Source: Elymus sibiricus (Eukaryota > Streptophyta > Magnoliopsida > Poales > Poaceae). Taken from it: a stretch of 64,000 nucleotides of DNA. The DNA is taken from contig CM077673.1 of assembly GCA_039707655.1 (NCBI GenBank), forward strand, positions 270,142,288-270,206,287, written 5' to 3'. A model generated the notes under the pieces. That model had not been told where the DNA came from. It did no database searches and worked only from the letters and a program-made list of their open reading frames with translations. The translations under genes and the position numbers were made by a program. Of this stretch, positions 1 through 11,264 are shown one piece after another (positions within the stretch are counted from its first letter, which is position 1; the number at the start of each line of letters is the position of its first letter).

Positions 1-268
1 AGTTCTTTTAGAATCGTTCTGAGCACGGATCACAAAGCATTGAAAGATGACCAAGAGTCATATGGAGATATGATTGGCAAAAGATTGCCTACCGTTTGAA
101 TTCATGTCATCAGTGATGTCCACATCAATGGCCGTGAATAAGATCAGGATCTTGAATCACTTAAAATCGGAGAGATGTTGATTTGAGTGGGAGCGCAATT
201 ATGAATTAATTAATTTTAATCACTACTGCAATTAATTATGAACAATGTCTATGTAGTTGTAGAATAAT

Positions 269-2916
269 GGCTCACGGTTCCACCTTTTCTTTTGAAATTG
301 ATTAGCTGTTTTTATTATCTGGTTGAATCTATACGATTGGTAAACGTAATCAGAGGAACGTTCTCTAGATTGCTAAGAAGGATTGTGTCCTGCTGCATGC
401 TTACAATATTCTCCCACCAGTGCCATGGATGATAAGACTCACATTACATTAATGTCTGCTTGCTTCCGAGAAACCCGAACTTCAAAATGTTTGGGATAGT
501 TATGTGATATTCTTGGAACTGAAAATTGTTTTCATAAACAAACTTAAGGTTAGAGGATATGTGATATCTAAAGAAGTGTTTGTTTGCAAATTCTAGTGAA
601 GTGTTCAACTATGTTTAAGACTAAAATGCATAGGATATGGAATAACACCAGTCATGAGTTGAAGGTGAGAACTTGAAGAGAAAGAACAAATCTGAAGGGT
701 GTAATGAGACTTACACACCTAAGGAACTTCGGGGCTCACGCCACTCTTAAAGTTGGATGCTCTCTGTGAGTAGGAAACATATTGAAAGTAAAACTATAAG
801 ATAGTTAAAAGGCAGAAAGAAAAAAAGACTGGAATGTCCAGCTCAAATATGAATGTCATACAAGTTATGAGATGAAGAAAAAGTTGGTCAAGTAATAGTA
901 ACTCTTGGGAATTGTGATTAAATTGGTGATCAAAAATTCTTTGACATTGTGTTTAAAAGTTGATCACATCTTCACAAGGATATCGAATCGATTGCATATT
1001 GTTGCGAATCGATGCAAGAACTACTATGGCCTAAATGATCAACAAATAACGAGGTCAAAATTTGTGATGAAAGTTTGTAAAAGTTATGACACTTTTCATC
1101 TGCGTATTGCCTCTGTATTTATTGTCATAAATTCATTCTAGAGTTTTGTACACTCTAGCCCATTGCATAATAGTCGCAATGAGGTTGTTCATGAGAGAAC
1201 AATAGTTGTTCGATGTTATGAACAAAAGTTCATACTACTATTATGAATAGGATGTATCTTATGAATATTGATGATAAAATTCTACATCCATAAAACTAAT
1301 GCAAAATCTTCGTGGTGTGCAAAAGAAATATTATTGAAATAAAAATGAACCTATGATACACAGACAAGCGTTGATGGGCACTGACGCCAAAAATGGCTAT
1401 ATGCCAAAGTAATCTGAGATAGTATCCACAAACCTGAATCAAGTTTAGAACTTAATGAACCCTCGAGAAGACTTAGAGTCTAATGTATAGTAATGGATCT
1501 ATAAACTAACAAAGATAAAAATGTTTTATAAAGCTTGACTTGTTACAAATAGTTTATGACAAGATCAAGTTATTGACTATAATGAGATTGTCCTATCATA
1601 GCCGCACCTAAAAGTCAATTTAGGTTACACTAGCAATTATTATATATTTCAATTATGAGATTTAATAGATGGATGTTAAAATTATTCACATGAGATGGAA
1701 ATAGAACCAAGGTTGTATATTTGATACGGACTAAGGTAATTTTGTCAACCTAGAGGATGCTAGTAAGCGTGCAAACTTTAGAGATCCTATAATGTACTAA
1801 AGCAAACATAATGGAGTTGGAATCTTTGATCTGATGAAATTGTCAAATAATTTGATTTCATCAAGGAAAGCAAAGATAGTTGTATTTACAAGAAAGTAAG
1901 TGAGAGCATGCTAATATTTCGAAACACTATGTGTGCAAGACACATTGTTGATTGGAAATTATATAAATTTCTTGACACGGATTAAGACTTGATTGGAACT
2001 AGTTTTTTAGTAATGTACTTAAGCAATATAGTCTTGCTATTCAGCATAATAATCTATGGAGATAGTAGTGTCTAAATCAGGCTTAGCCAGAATACATATT
2101 GACAAAATACTAAAGTAGTCTAGTATGGAGAACACCAAGAAGAGTTTCTTGTCGAAGTCACATGGAAGGAGTTTTAAGCAAGAAGCGGTATTCTGTAATA
2201 CTGATGAGTGAAATACATGATTTCAATCACATCAGTGTTAAATATATTCTATGGTATGTAAACAACCAGATATGTCTAGTACTGTAATTAAGTTTTGAGT
2301 AAAGTTACCGAAATGGTCAAATTGTTGATCATAGGACAACCGTAAAATGTCGTTAAATACTAATGATATACTTCTCACATATGGAGAAAATGAAGAGATT
2401 GTTGTAATATATTACATCAATAGATGATCGTTGTAAGTAGTACATCGACAAAATCTTCATCGATGCTCCAAGCGATTTTCGATTTCAATTAAATGATTTA
2501 GGGTGACACGGTAAGTTGGAATTGGTCAAAGAAAGTTACTGTGGTGAATTATATAACATGGGACTGAGTATATTATCACTTTAGAAGCAACAATGGAGGA
2601 TAATGAATCAAAAATTCATATATGAACTTGGTATGGTCCCTAGATGATTGTGCCAATGGAACTCTATTCTTAACAGTGGTTCCATAGCTCGGTCTAAGGA
2701 ATCAAAGGTTCTGCCTGTGATTCCATATGTACAAAGCCAGTTTCACAAAATTACGAATTTCTGTGAAAGCATGATAGATGCATTGAAATACAAATGATAT
2801 ACACGGATCTGAAGGTGTGAGATTCCATAGGACGAAGTCTATACCACAAGCAAAGCATGGACAAATACCGGATTGCCATGGGTGTAAAAGTAAAATGTGC
2901 TAACTAGATTATTGAC
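269..2916 (+). pseudogene. Decayed Copia gag-pol remnant of C0
   Basis: This is the former polyprotein gene of C0. The likely old gag start is the ATG near 273, in the context ATGGCTCACGG, which matches the gag starts of C1 and C2 (ATGGCTCGCG). Around 1885-2160 the DNA still follows the C2 reverse-transcriptase region: a KKVS-like stretch, then the segment that in C2 encodes LILYVDD and the following helix. The last 200 bases resemble the RNase H end of C2. Every frame is interrupted many times and several hundred bases are missing relative to C2. No protein can be expected. Assignment rests on nucleotide similarity to C2, not on a readable protein. Confidence 0.6.
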
Positions 2917-2935
2917 TCTAGTGCAAGTGGGAGAC
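2917..2935 (+). promoter_or_regulatory. Polypurine tract of C0
   Basis: The purine-rich stretch GTGCAAGTGGGAGAC sits directly before the 3' LTR. It is identical in kind to the tracts next to the C1 and C2 3' LTRs and would prime plus-strand DNA synthesis. Confidence 0.75.
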
Positions 2936-4749
2936 AGTTGGAAATATGTCCTACGAGCAATAATATTGTATTATTATATTTCCATATTCATAATTAAGAG
3001 TTTATATTCTATGCTATAATCGCTACGATTCTAGAATATGCAAGTCAGTGGAGAACTCATATGCACGTGTGGAATAATAAACGGTAAAATAAAAAGTTCC
3101 TAGTCTTGCCTCTAAGTCTGGCGCAAGTTTTTTTAGTGATCATGTTTTCCGGATCTTAGGATATCATTAGGTGAAACGATAGTCCTAGAGTAATATTGAG
3201 ATTATGATGTTGGAAGAACAATCATATTGAGTCGACCCAAGACTTGTTTGTTATACTTTTAAATAATATCGTCTAAATCAATTGTTATAACATGGAGTGT
3301 TAACATTTGTTTTATGTTCCTTAGACCATGAGAGTATCATCTTCAATTCTTACTGTACGATGAGCTTTGGGGTTGCTCAAACGTCATACGTAACTAGGTG
3401 ATCATAACGACAACTTACACGTTCATTGGAAAGTTTGACAAGGGACTATAGATAGCTCAAGAGTGGGATTTGCTCTTCCGACGATGTGGAGATATTCTTA
3501 GGGCCCTCTCGGTGTGACGTCATCCGTCATGATATGTCCAGACACAAGTGACTATGTCACGGGGATGCTGGAACACATCAACGAGAATGAAGAACAAAAC
3601 CGGTAAAGAGAATGAGGGTACAGTGAGCATGTGAATGACTCAAGAGGATACTGATGCTTCTCAAGTTTTGTAAAGTATAGCGAAGCAAAGGAATTTCACA
3701 TGGTAACCAAAGGTTCACTCAAATATCATTCGTGTACTCATAACATTGATATGGATTTCCACTGTTTCGCTATCGCTCATTGAACGAAAGGGTTTCATTC
3801 GTGTCTATGAGTTACCGAACCTACGGGGTCAGAAGCTTAAGGTAATCACAATCTTCTCAGTGTTAGTACAACGAGAGTATTGAGGATTTATTTGTGGAGT
3901 TGTTTCATTAATATTTGAAATAGTTTTGAGAGGAACCGGAAGCGTTTCGGGGTCACCCGAAGGGTTTCAGAGAGTATTGGGTAATATCGGGTATTCCCGA
4001 TAAATAATATATAGGTGGGAAATATTTTTGAGGATGTTAAATTATATATAAAAGGGTTTAATATTTATTAGTAGACTTTTATATTTAATTTAATATCAAC
4101 GGTCCTTAAAAGGACAAGTGGTGGAAGAAGAATTGGGCCACCTGGGCTAGTAGGTGGAGGTGCCCCCTTCCTCCTTGTGGAAGGAAGGGGAGGCCGAATT
4201 GGAGGGGGTTTCCCCCTCCTTGGACGTCCAAGGGGGAGGTTTTCCTTCCCCTTTGGCGCCCCCTCTCCCCTCTCCTTCAACCTATATATACTAGAGGGTT
4301 TTGGCACTTATAGACACAAGTTTTTGAAGCCTCCTCTAGTCTTCTAGTTCTAGTTCTAGTTGATCCCAGTTGATCAATTAGAGCTTGACCTAGATACTCT
4401 AATCATCACAATTAGAAGCCCGGTGTGATTATAATCTCCTCCCTCTAATCCTCCGGCAATGATTAGCTCTAGACGGCGAAGCGTTGCCGGATCGTGAAGA
4501 CCCTACGCTTGCAACCAAGTAGAGAGGTCGTGCTTTCGGTCTTCAGTTCGAGGGATCATCGTGGGCGGTTCGCAGGATCATTCATCTAAGGTTCGAGAGA
4601 CTTCATTGACTATCTACACCAACTCGTCTTCTTCCGCTGCAACTCGGAGTTGGTAACGATCTGATCCCAACCATTATTGATATCTTCATAGTGTTCATGG
4701 TTGATCGTAAGGCGATTTTTGTTTTTGTTTTCTACTACGTTTCCCAACA
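2936..4749 (+). repeat. 3' LTR of C0 (about 1.81 kb)
   Basis: It starts AGTTGGAAATATG, a decayed form of the TGTTGGAAATATG start seen in the C1 and C2 LTRs, and ends TTTCCCAACA. A TATA-like block (CCTATATATACTAG) lies near 4279-4292. The stretch 4190-4270 is rich in alternating G and C runs and can fold into hairpins. The first few hundred bases match the C2 LTR only loosely, so it is either an older or a different subfamily of the BARE/Angela group. Confidence 0.8.
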
Positions 4750-5926
4750 ATGCCCAGTTCATTAAACAATGATATTCAGTGATCTTGGTCCACTACCTTA
4801 GTGAAAGATTTGACTTCTTTCACCATGAAACCCATCCTCGTCCGCTTTCTCCGGCCATCATCCCTTGAGTCAAGGCAGAGGCTCGCTGATAGTTGATGTC
4901 ATCGTCTATGTCCTCTTCTGTGACTTCTCGCTACATGTCCCAAGGTCATTCTCATGAAGCTCATCCTCCGAGGCGAAGGCATCACCTTGTTAGACATGGT
5001 ATCACATTCTTTTTTAACGACACAATCATTTAACATTGCTCTTGAATTCAAGTGGTTAGCTCATAACTATGTCATACACCCTCATTGTACCATCAACTAG
5101 TGTTACATTTCGAGTCAGGCTCATAGTATCACATGTCGAGGCACATCACTTAAAGTCAATAAGCAGTTGCAACTGATTATTTAGAACCATCTTTGCAAAT
5201 AGATAGAGAGACTTATCTTGCAAGTCCGCCACAATTTCCTTGAATGCTCTGGTAGACCCTCATCGTATCTATGATTTTTTGTATGTTTCATGCTATGTGT
5301 TGCCTTATCATGCAATATCTTATTACCTTTTGGATTAACATATTAACCCAGTGTCAGTAAGGCCAATTCCCGGTTTCTGTAATGTGACCTTCAGGTATTT
5401 AGGAATTTCAGAAAAATACGTTGGTTCATAAAACTTGGACGACAAGATGCTACCCAAAGAAGGGCCAAGGCGACATGTCGGCCCCACACGACCACCCTAG
5501 GTGGCCCGAGGGTCAATTGGCTATGCTGTTTGGGCCCCACAGGTGCCCTTTAGCACACCTCTTAATCTTCGACATTTTTAGTTATCCCCTAATGTTGGTC
5601 ATATTTTTTAGGGATTTTTACACTGCCATCACTTCATGTTTCAAGGCAAAACTTGTCTAGAACCCTCTTCCGGTACTCTACTGGAGAGAAAATCATCGTT
5701 TTTGACTTCTCCATTGATCCTTAGATACTCCCATGATGATGGGTGAGTAGTCCACCCTTTGGACTATGTGTTATCTTCCTAGTTTTTGAATACAGATATC
5801 ACATAAGCCGACTAACATGATTATGATTCATCTGATATAAATTCGACGGTTACTTTTGTCATGAGATAAATTATTACTCCCACGTCCAATTAGCTTGTAA
5901 TACTCAATGCAATGTTTTGTCATTTC
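4750..5926. other. Unassigned DNA left of C1, with a probable degraded Gypsy LTR piece (about 5250-5790)
   Basis: No gene is visible. From about 5250 to 5790 the wording resembles grass Gypsy LTRs as I remember them: a stretch ending ATATTAACCCAGTG, then a GC-rich block with GGGCCCCACAGGTG, then a GGGTGAGTAGTCCACCCTTTGGACTA block. No LTR ends or duplication can be found, so this is a remnant at best. The sequence continues on the other side of C1 at 13062. Confidence 0.35.
5922..5926. repeat. Left target-site duplication of C1 (ATTTC)
   Basis: ATTTC immediately precedes the TGTTGGGG end of C1 and is repeated at 13057-13061 directly after the other end. Five bases is the usual duplication for LTR retrotransposons. 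Confidence 0.9.
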
Positions 5927-7692
5927 TGTTGGGGAACGTTGCATGGGAAACAAAATTTTCCTACGCACACGCAAGATCTATCCATGGTGATGAGCATCTA
6001 CGAGAGGGAGAGTGGATCTACGTACCCTTGTAGATCGCTAAGCGGGAAGCATTAAGAAACGCGGTTGATGTAGTCGAACGTCTTCGCGATCCAAATCGCA
6101 AGCCGTCCCGCGATCCAATCACGATCCGTCCCGATCTAGGGCCGAACGGACGGCACCTCCGCGTTCAGCACACATACAGCTCGATGACGATCTCCGCCTT
6201 CTTGATCCAGCAAGAGGGGGCGTAGAGGTATATGAGTTCCCCGGTAGCACGACGGCGTGGTGACGTTGGTGGTGGAGCTAATCCGGCAGGGCTTCGCCAA
6301 GCACCGCCGAACTAATCTAGAGAGGGCTACACCATGGCTTGGGGTGCGACTGCCCTCTCTCCCCTCCAATATATATAGGAGGGAGGGGGAGGGGCTGGCG
6401 CCCTTGGGTTTCCCCCTAGGGTCGGCTGAACCAAGGAGATGGAGGAGTCCACCTCCAACTAGGAGGTGGGCGTTGGAGGAGTCCTCCTCCAATTAGGACT
6501 CCTCCCCCTCTCCTCTTTTTCCTGCGCATAGGCCCATAGGGCTGGCCGCACCAGCCCACCAGGGGCTGGTGCGCCACAACTAAGGCCCATGTGGCCCCTT
6601 GGGGTGTGTGCGCCCCACTTGGTGGACCCCCGGAACCCATTCGTCACTCCCGGTACACTGTCGGAAATGCCCGAAACTTTTCCAGAGTTCAAACACCACT
6701 TTCCTATATATCAATCTTTACCTCCGGACCATTCCGGAGCTCCTCATGACGTCTGGGATCTCATCCGGGACTCCGAACAACCTTCGGTCACCACCATACA
6801 TAACTCAATACTACCGAAACGTCATCGAACGTTAAGTGTGCAGACCCTGCGGGTTCGAGAACTATGTAGACATGACCGAGACACCTCTACGGTCAATAAC
6901 CAATAGCGGTACCTGGATGCCCATATTGGTTCCTACATATGCTACGAAGATCTTTATCGGTTGAACCTCTATGTCAAGGATTCAGTTAATCCCGTATGCT
7001 GTTCCCTTTGTTCTTCGGTATTTTACTTGCCCAAGATTCGATCGTCGATATCTCTATACCTAGTTCAATCTCGTTACCGGCAAGTCTCTTTACTAGTTCC
7101 GTAATACAAGATCCCGTGGCTAACTCTTTAGTCACTTTGCTTGCAAGGCTTATTGTGATGTTGTATTACCGAGTGGGCCCTGAGATACCTCTCCGTCACA
7201 CGGAGTAACAAATCCCAGTCTCGATCCATGCCAACTCAACAGACACCCTCGGAGATACCTGTAGAGCATCTTTATAGTCACCCAGTTATGTTGCGACGTT
7301 TGATACACACAAGGTATTCCTTCAGTGTCAGTGAGTTGCATGATCTCATGGTCATAGGAACAGATACTTGACATGAAGAAAACTATAGCAATAAACTGAC
7401 ACGATCATATGCTACATTCATAGTTTGGGTCTTGTCCATCACATCATTCTCCTAATTATGTGATCACGTTATCAAATGACATCTCATGTCTATGGCTAGG
7501 GAACCTTGACCATCTTTGATCAACGAGCTAGTCAACTAGAGGCATACTAGGGACACAGCGTTGTCTATGTATCCACACATGTATTTGTGTTTCCAATCAA
7601 TACAATTATATCATGGATAATAAACGATTATCATGAACAAGGAAATATAATAATAATCACTTTATTATTGCCTCTAGGGCATATTTCCAACA
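5927..7692 (-). repeat. 3' LTR of C1 (1766 bp)
   Basis: Read on the minus strand it begins TGTTGGAAATATGCCCTAG and ends CAACGTTCCCCAACA. It aligns along its length with the second C1 LTR at 11265-13056, which is 26 bp longer; most of the difference is an extra block near 11660-11683. A TATA-like run (TATATATATT) lies at about 6368-6377 on the minus strand. Confidence 0.93.
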
Positions 7693-7709
7693 GTCTCCCA
7701 CTTGCACTA
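7693..7709 (-). promoter_or_regulatory. Polypurine tract of C1
   Basis: The minus strand reads GTGCAAGTGGGAGAC directly before the 3' LTR start. It is identical to the C2 tract. Confidence 0.85.
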
Positions 7710-7736
7710 GAGTCAATAATCTAGCTCACATCACTA

Positions 7737-7912
7737 TGTGATTTACATTGTAATGAATCTAACACCCATACAGTTCTGGTGTTGATCATGTTTAGCCCTT
7801 GGAAGAGGTTAGTCACCGGGTCTGTGACATTCAGATCCGTTTGCACTTTGCAAATATTTAAGTCCTCCTCCTTGATGTAATCGAGGATGGAATTGAAGCG
7901 TCGCTTTATGTA
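7737..7912 (-). pseudogene. pol: RNase H C-terminal tail of C1, fused to integrase by deletion
   Basis: The minus strand encodes IKRRFNSILDYIKEEDLN and continues to DLNVTDPVTN. This is the last 60 or so residues of Copia RNase H as read in C2 (HIKRRFNSIRDYIKEDDIN). Immediately upstream, with no gap, lies integrase sequence ending in GYPKETVGY in another frame. Comparison with C2 shows that about 1.7 kb, the whole reverse transcriptase and most of RNase H, is missing. The join lies near 7909-7915, where both flanks share only about two bases, which fits end-joining or a template jump. The tail cannot act without the missing catalytic part. Confidence 0.85.
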
Positions 7913-9355
7913 TACCCAACCGTCTCTTTTGGGTATCCTATGAAGACACATTTCTCCGCTTTGGGTTCTAGCTTTTCAGGCTGAAGCTTTTTGACATAAG
8001 CATCACATCCCCAAACTTTAAGAAACGACAACTTTGGTTTCTTGCCAAACCACAGTTCATATGGCGTCGTCTAAAAGGATTTAGATGGTGCCCTATTTAA
8101 AGTGAATACAGCTATCTCTAACGCATAACCCCAAAATGATAGTGGCAAATCGGCAAGAGACATCATAGACCGCACCATATCCAATAAGGTTCGATTACGA
8201 CGTTCGGACACACCATTACGCTGTGGTGTTCCAGGCGGTGTCAATTGTGAACCAATTCCACATTGTCTTAAGTGATTGCCAAACTCATAACTCATATATT
8301 CTACTCCTCGATGAGATCGTAGGAATTTAATCTTCTTGTTACGATGATTCTCAACTTCACTCTGAAATTGCTTGAACTTTTCAAACATTTCAGACTTATG
8401 TTTCATTAAGTAAATATACCCATATCTACTTAAGTCATCGGTGAAGGTGAGAAAATAACGATATCCACCGCGCGCCTCAATGCTCATTGGACCGCACACA
8501 TCAGTATGTATGATTTTCAACAAGTCACTTGCCCGTTCCATTGTACCAGAGAACGGGGTCTTAGTCATCTTGCCCTTGAGGCATGGTTCACATGTATCAA
8601 GTGATTCAAAATCAAGTGACTCCAAAAGTCCATCAACATGGAGCTTCTTCATGCGTTTTACACCAATATGACCTAAGCGACAGTGCCACAAGAAAGTGGT
8701 GCTATCATTATCAACTCTACATCTTTTGGCATCAATGTTATGAACATGTGTATCATCACTATCAAGATTCAATAAAAATAAACCCCTCACTATGGGTGCA
8801 TGACCATAAAAGATATTACTCATATAAATAGAACAACTATTATTCTCTGATTTAAATGAGTAACCGTGTCGCAATAAACAAGATCCAGATATAATGTTCA
8901 TGCTTAACGCAGGCACTAAATAACAATTATTCAGGTTCATCACTAACCCCGATGGTAACCGAAGAGCGAGCGTGCCGACGGCGATCACATCAACCTTGGA
9001 ACCATTTCCCACGCGCATCGTCACTTCGTCCTTTGCCAACCTCCGTCTATTCCGTAGTTCCTGCTTTGAGTTGCAAATGTGAGCAACCGAACCGGTATCA
9101 AATACCCAGGCACTACAACGAGAGTTGGTAAGGTACACATCAATAACACGTATATCATATATACCTTGTTTGGTGTTGGCCGCCTTCTTGTCGGCCAGAT
9201 ACTTGGGGCAGTTCCGCTTCCAGTGACCAGTTCCCTTGCAATGAAAGGACTCAGTTTCTGGCTTGGGTCCAGCCTTGGGTTTCTTCATGGGAGGGGCAAC
9301 TGCTTTGCCACTCTTCTTGGAGTTACCCTTCTTGCCCTTGCCATTCTTCTTGAAA
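7913..9355 (-). pseudogene. pol: C1 zinc knuckle, protease and integrase (broken)
   Basis: Minus-strand pol fragment. From the N-terminal side: a zinc knuckle whose first cysteine is serine (SFHCKGTGHWKRNC, against CFHCKGTGHWKRNC in C2); a protease with WVFDTGSVAHICNS, which keeps the D-T-G active site; the integrase HHCC zinc domain (HCRLGHIGVKR then CEPCLKGK); and the integrase core. The core keeps HTDVCGPM and the glutamate of NGVSERRN, but the middle catalytic aspartate is histidine (RSHRGVEY instead of RSDRGGEY). A stop follows RAPSKSF at 8071-8073. Downstream, WFGKKPKLSFLKVCGCDAY and the GYPKETVGY segment are still readable to the deletion point. The protein would be inactive in integration. 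Confidence 0.88.
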
Positions 9356-9367
9356 CTAGTTGTTTTT

Positions 9368-10003
9368 ATTGACCATCAACACTTGATGCTCCTTCTGAAT
9401 CTTTGACTCAGCGACTTTCAACATCGCAAACAGCTCGGCGACTGACTTGTCCATCCCTTGCATGTTATAGTTCAACACGAAGCTTTTGTAGCTAGGTGGC
9501 AGTGATTGAAGAACTCTGTCAGTGATCGCCTCTGGCGGGAAAACAATTCCCAACTCCGCCAGACGGTTGGAATACCCAGACATTCTGAGTACATATTCAC
9601 TGACAGACCCGTTCTCCTCCATCTTGCAAGCATAGAACTTATCGGAGGTCTCATACCTCTTGATCCGGACATTCTTCTCAAAGATAAACTTCAACTCCTG
9701 GAACATCTCATATGCTCCATGATGTTCAAAACGTCTTTGAAGTCCCGGTTCTAAGCCATACAACATTGCACATTTAACTATTGAGTAATCATCAAAACGT
9801 GTCTGCCAGGCGTTCGCAACGTCTGCAGACTCTACTGGAGCGGGTGGTTCATCGAGCGGTGCATCAAGGACATAAGCCTTTTGGGAAGCCGTGAGGATAA
9901 TCCTCAGATTACGGGCCCAGTCTAGAAAGTTACTTCCATCATCTTTCAACTTAGCTTTCTCTAGGAACGCATTGAAATTCAGGGGTGCTACTCCGCGAGC
10001 CAT
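9368..10003 (-). pseudogene. gag: C1 gag (frame-shifted at its C-terminus)
   Basis: Minus-strand Copia gag. The start is the ATG at 10003-10001 (MARGVAPLNFNAFLEK), chosen because C2 starts at the matching place with MARAVAPLNLNAFLEK; an upstream in-frame ATG at 10033 is leader sequence. The retrotransposon gag domain is readable for about 210 residues (DWARNLRIILTASQKAYVLD, then YETSDKFYACKMEENGSV, then RVLQSLPPSYKSFVL). Near 9368 an A-rich run differs from C2 (VNKNN then stop, against VNKTTNFKKN), which breaks the link to the zinc knuckle. Gag would normally form the virus-like particle that packages element RNA. Confidence 0.9.
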
Positions 10004-11242
10004 TGATCTACAACATAAATTTTGCAAAGACAACTTAGACTATTGTTCAAGATAAAGAGTTTAGTTAATCATATTACTTAAAAACTCCCACCCAAATTGA
10101 CATCCCTCAGGTCATTCGAGTGTTACATGATCCAAATTCACCAACCCAAGTCCGATCATCACGTGAGATGAGGTGGTTTCAATGGTGAACATCTCCATGT
10201 TGATCATATCTACTATATGACTCATGTTCGACCTTTCGGTCTCTTGTGCTACGAGGCCATGTCTGTACATGCTAGGATCTTCAAGTCTAACCCGAGTGTT
10301 CCGCATGTGCAACACTGGCTTGCACCCGTTGTATGCGAACGTAGAGTCTATCACACCCGATCATCACGTTGTGTCTTGAAACGACGAACTTTCGCAACGG
10401 TGCACACTCGGGGAGAACACAATTTTATCTTGAAATTTTAGTGAGGGATCACCTTATAATGCTACCGTCGTCCTAAGCATAATAAGATGCATAAAAGGAT
10501 TAACATCACATGCAAATCATAAGTGACATGATATGGCCATGATCTTGTGCTTTTGATCTCCATCTCCAAAGCACCGGCATGATCTCCATCGTCACCGGCA
10601 TGACACCATGATCTCCATCATCTTGATCTCCATCAACGTGTCGCCATGAGGTTGTCGCGCCAACTATTGCTTCTACAACTGTTGCTAACTCATAGCGATA
10701 AAGTAAAGCAAAAACGGCGAAAATAAATTAAAGACAACCCTATGGCTCCTGCCGGTTGTCGTACTCATCGACATGCAAGTCGTGATAATCTATACAAAAC
10801 ATGATCATCTCATACATCACATATATCTCATCATGTTTCTGGCCATATCATATCACATCATACCCTGCAAAAACAAGTTAGACGTCCTCTAATTTGTTGT
10901 CGCATGTTTTACGTGGCTGCTATGGGTATCTAGCAAGAACGATTCTTACCTATGCAAAACCACAACAGTTATATACAAGTTGCTATTTCACCTTCTACAA
11001 GGACCGCCTCTGTCGAATCCGATTCAACTAAAGTGGGAGAGACAGACACCCGTCAGCCATCTTATGCAACAAAGTTACATGTCAGTCGATGGAACCGGTC
11101 TCTCATACGTGGACGAGTAAGGTTGGTCCGAGCCGCTTCATACCACAATACCGCTGAATCAAGAAAAGACTAAGGAGGGAAGCAATCTGAATATCAACGC
11201 CCACAAACTCCTTTGTGTTCTACTCGTGATCTCATCTACGCA
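10004..11242 (-). other. Untranslated leader of C1
   Basis: About 1.24 kb between primer site and gag. It contains repeated CATGATCTCCATCA-type runs near 10570-10640 and no credible gene. The part next to gag (10110-10200) matches the C2 leader. Confidence 0.75.
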
Positions 11243-11264
11243 TAAACCTAGCTCATTATGCCAC
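11243..11264 (-). promoter_or_regulatory. Degenerate primer-binding site of C1
   Basis: On the minus strand, directly after the LTR end, the DNA reads GTGGCATAATGAGCTAGG. The initiator-Met tRNA site normal for this Copia group is TGGTATCAGAGC, so this is a mutated form, and the downstream wording (CTAGGTTTATGCG) also fits that group. Initiation of reverse transcription would be impaired. Confidence 0.55.

Larger units (their letters stand above)
1..4749 (+). mobile_element. C0: old, decayed Ty1/Copia retrotransposon (BARE/Angela-like), 5' end outside window
   Basis: The window opens inside the untranslated leader of a Copia element on the plus strand. The leader around 170-268 aligns by eye with the leaders of C1 and C2, including the stretch before the gag start. 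A polypurine tract and a full 3' LTR follow and end at 4749. The interior is only about 2.9 kb from leader to polypurine tract and carries no reading frame longer than about 80 codons, so it has lost sequence and gathered many stops. It is clearly older than C1 and C2. The 5' LTR is beyond the window, so the target-site duplication cannot be tested; the expected right copy would be ATGCC at 4750-4754. Confidence 0.75.
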
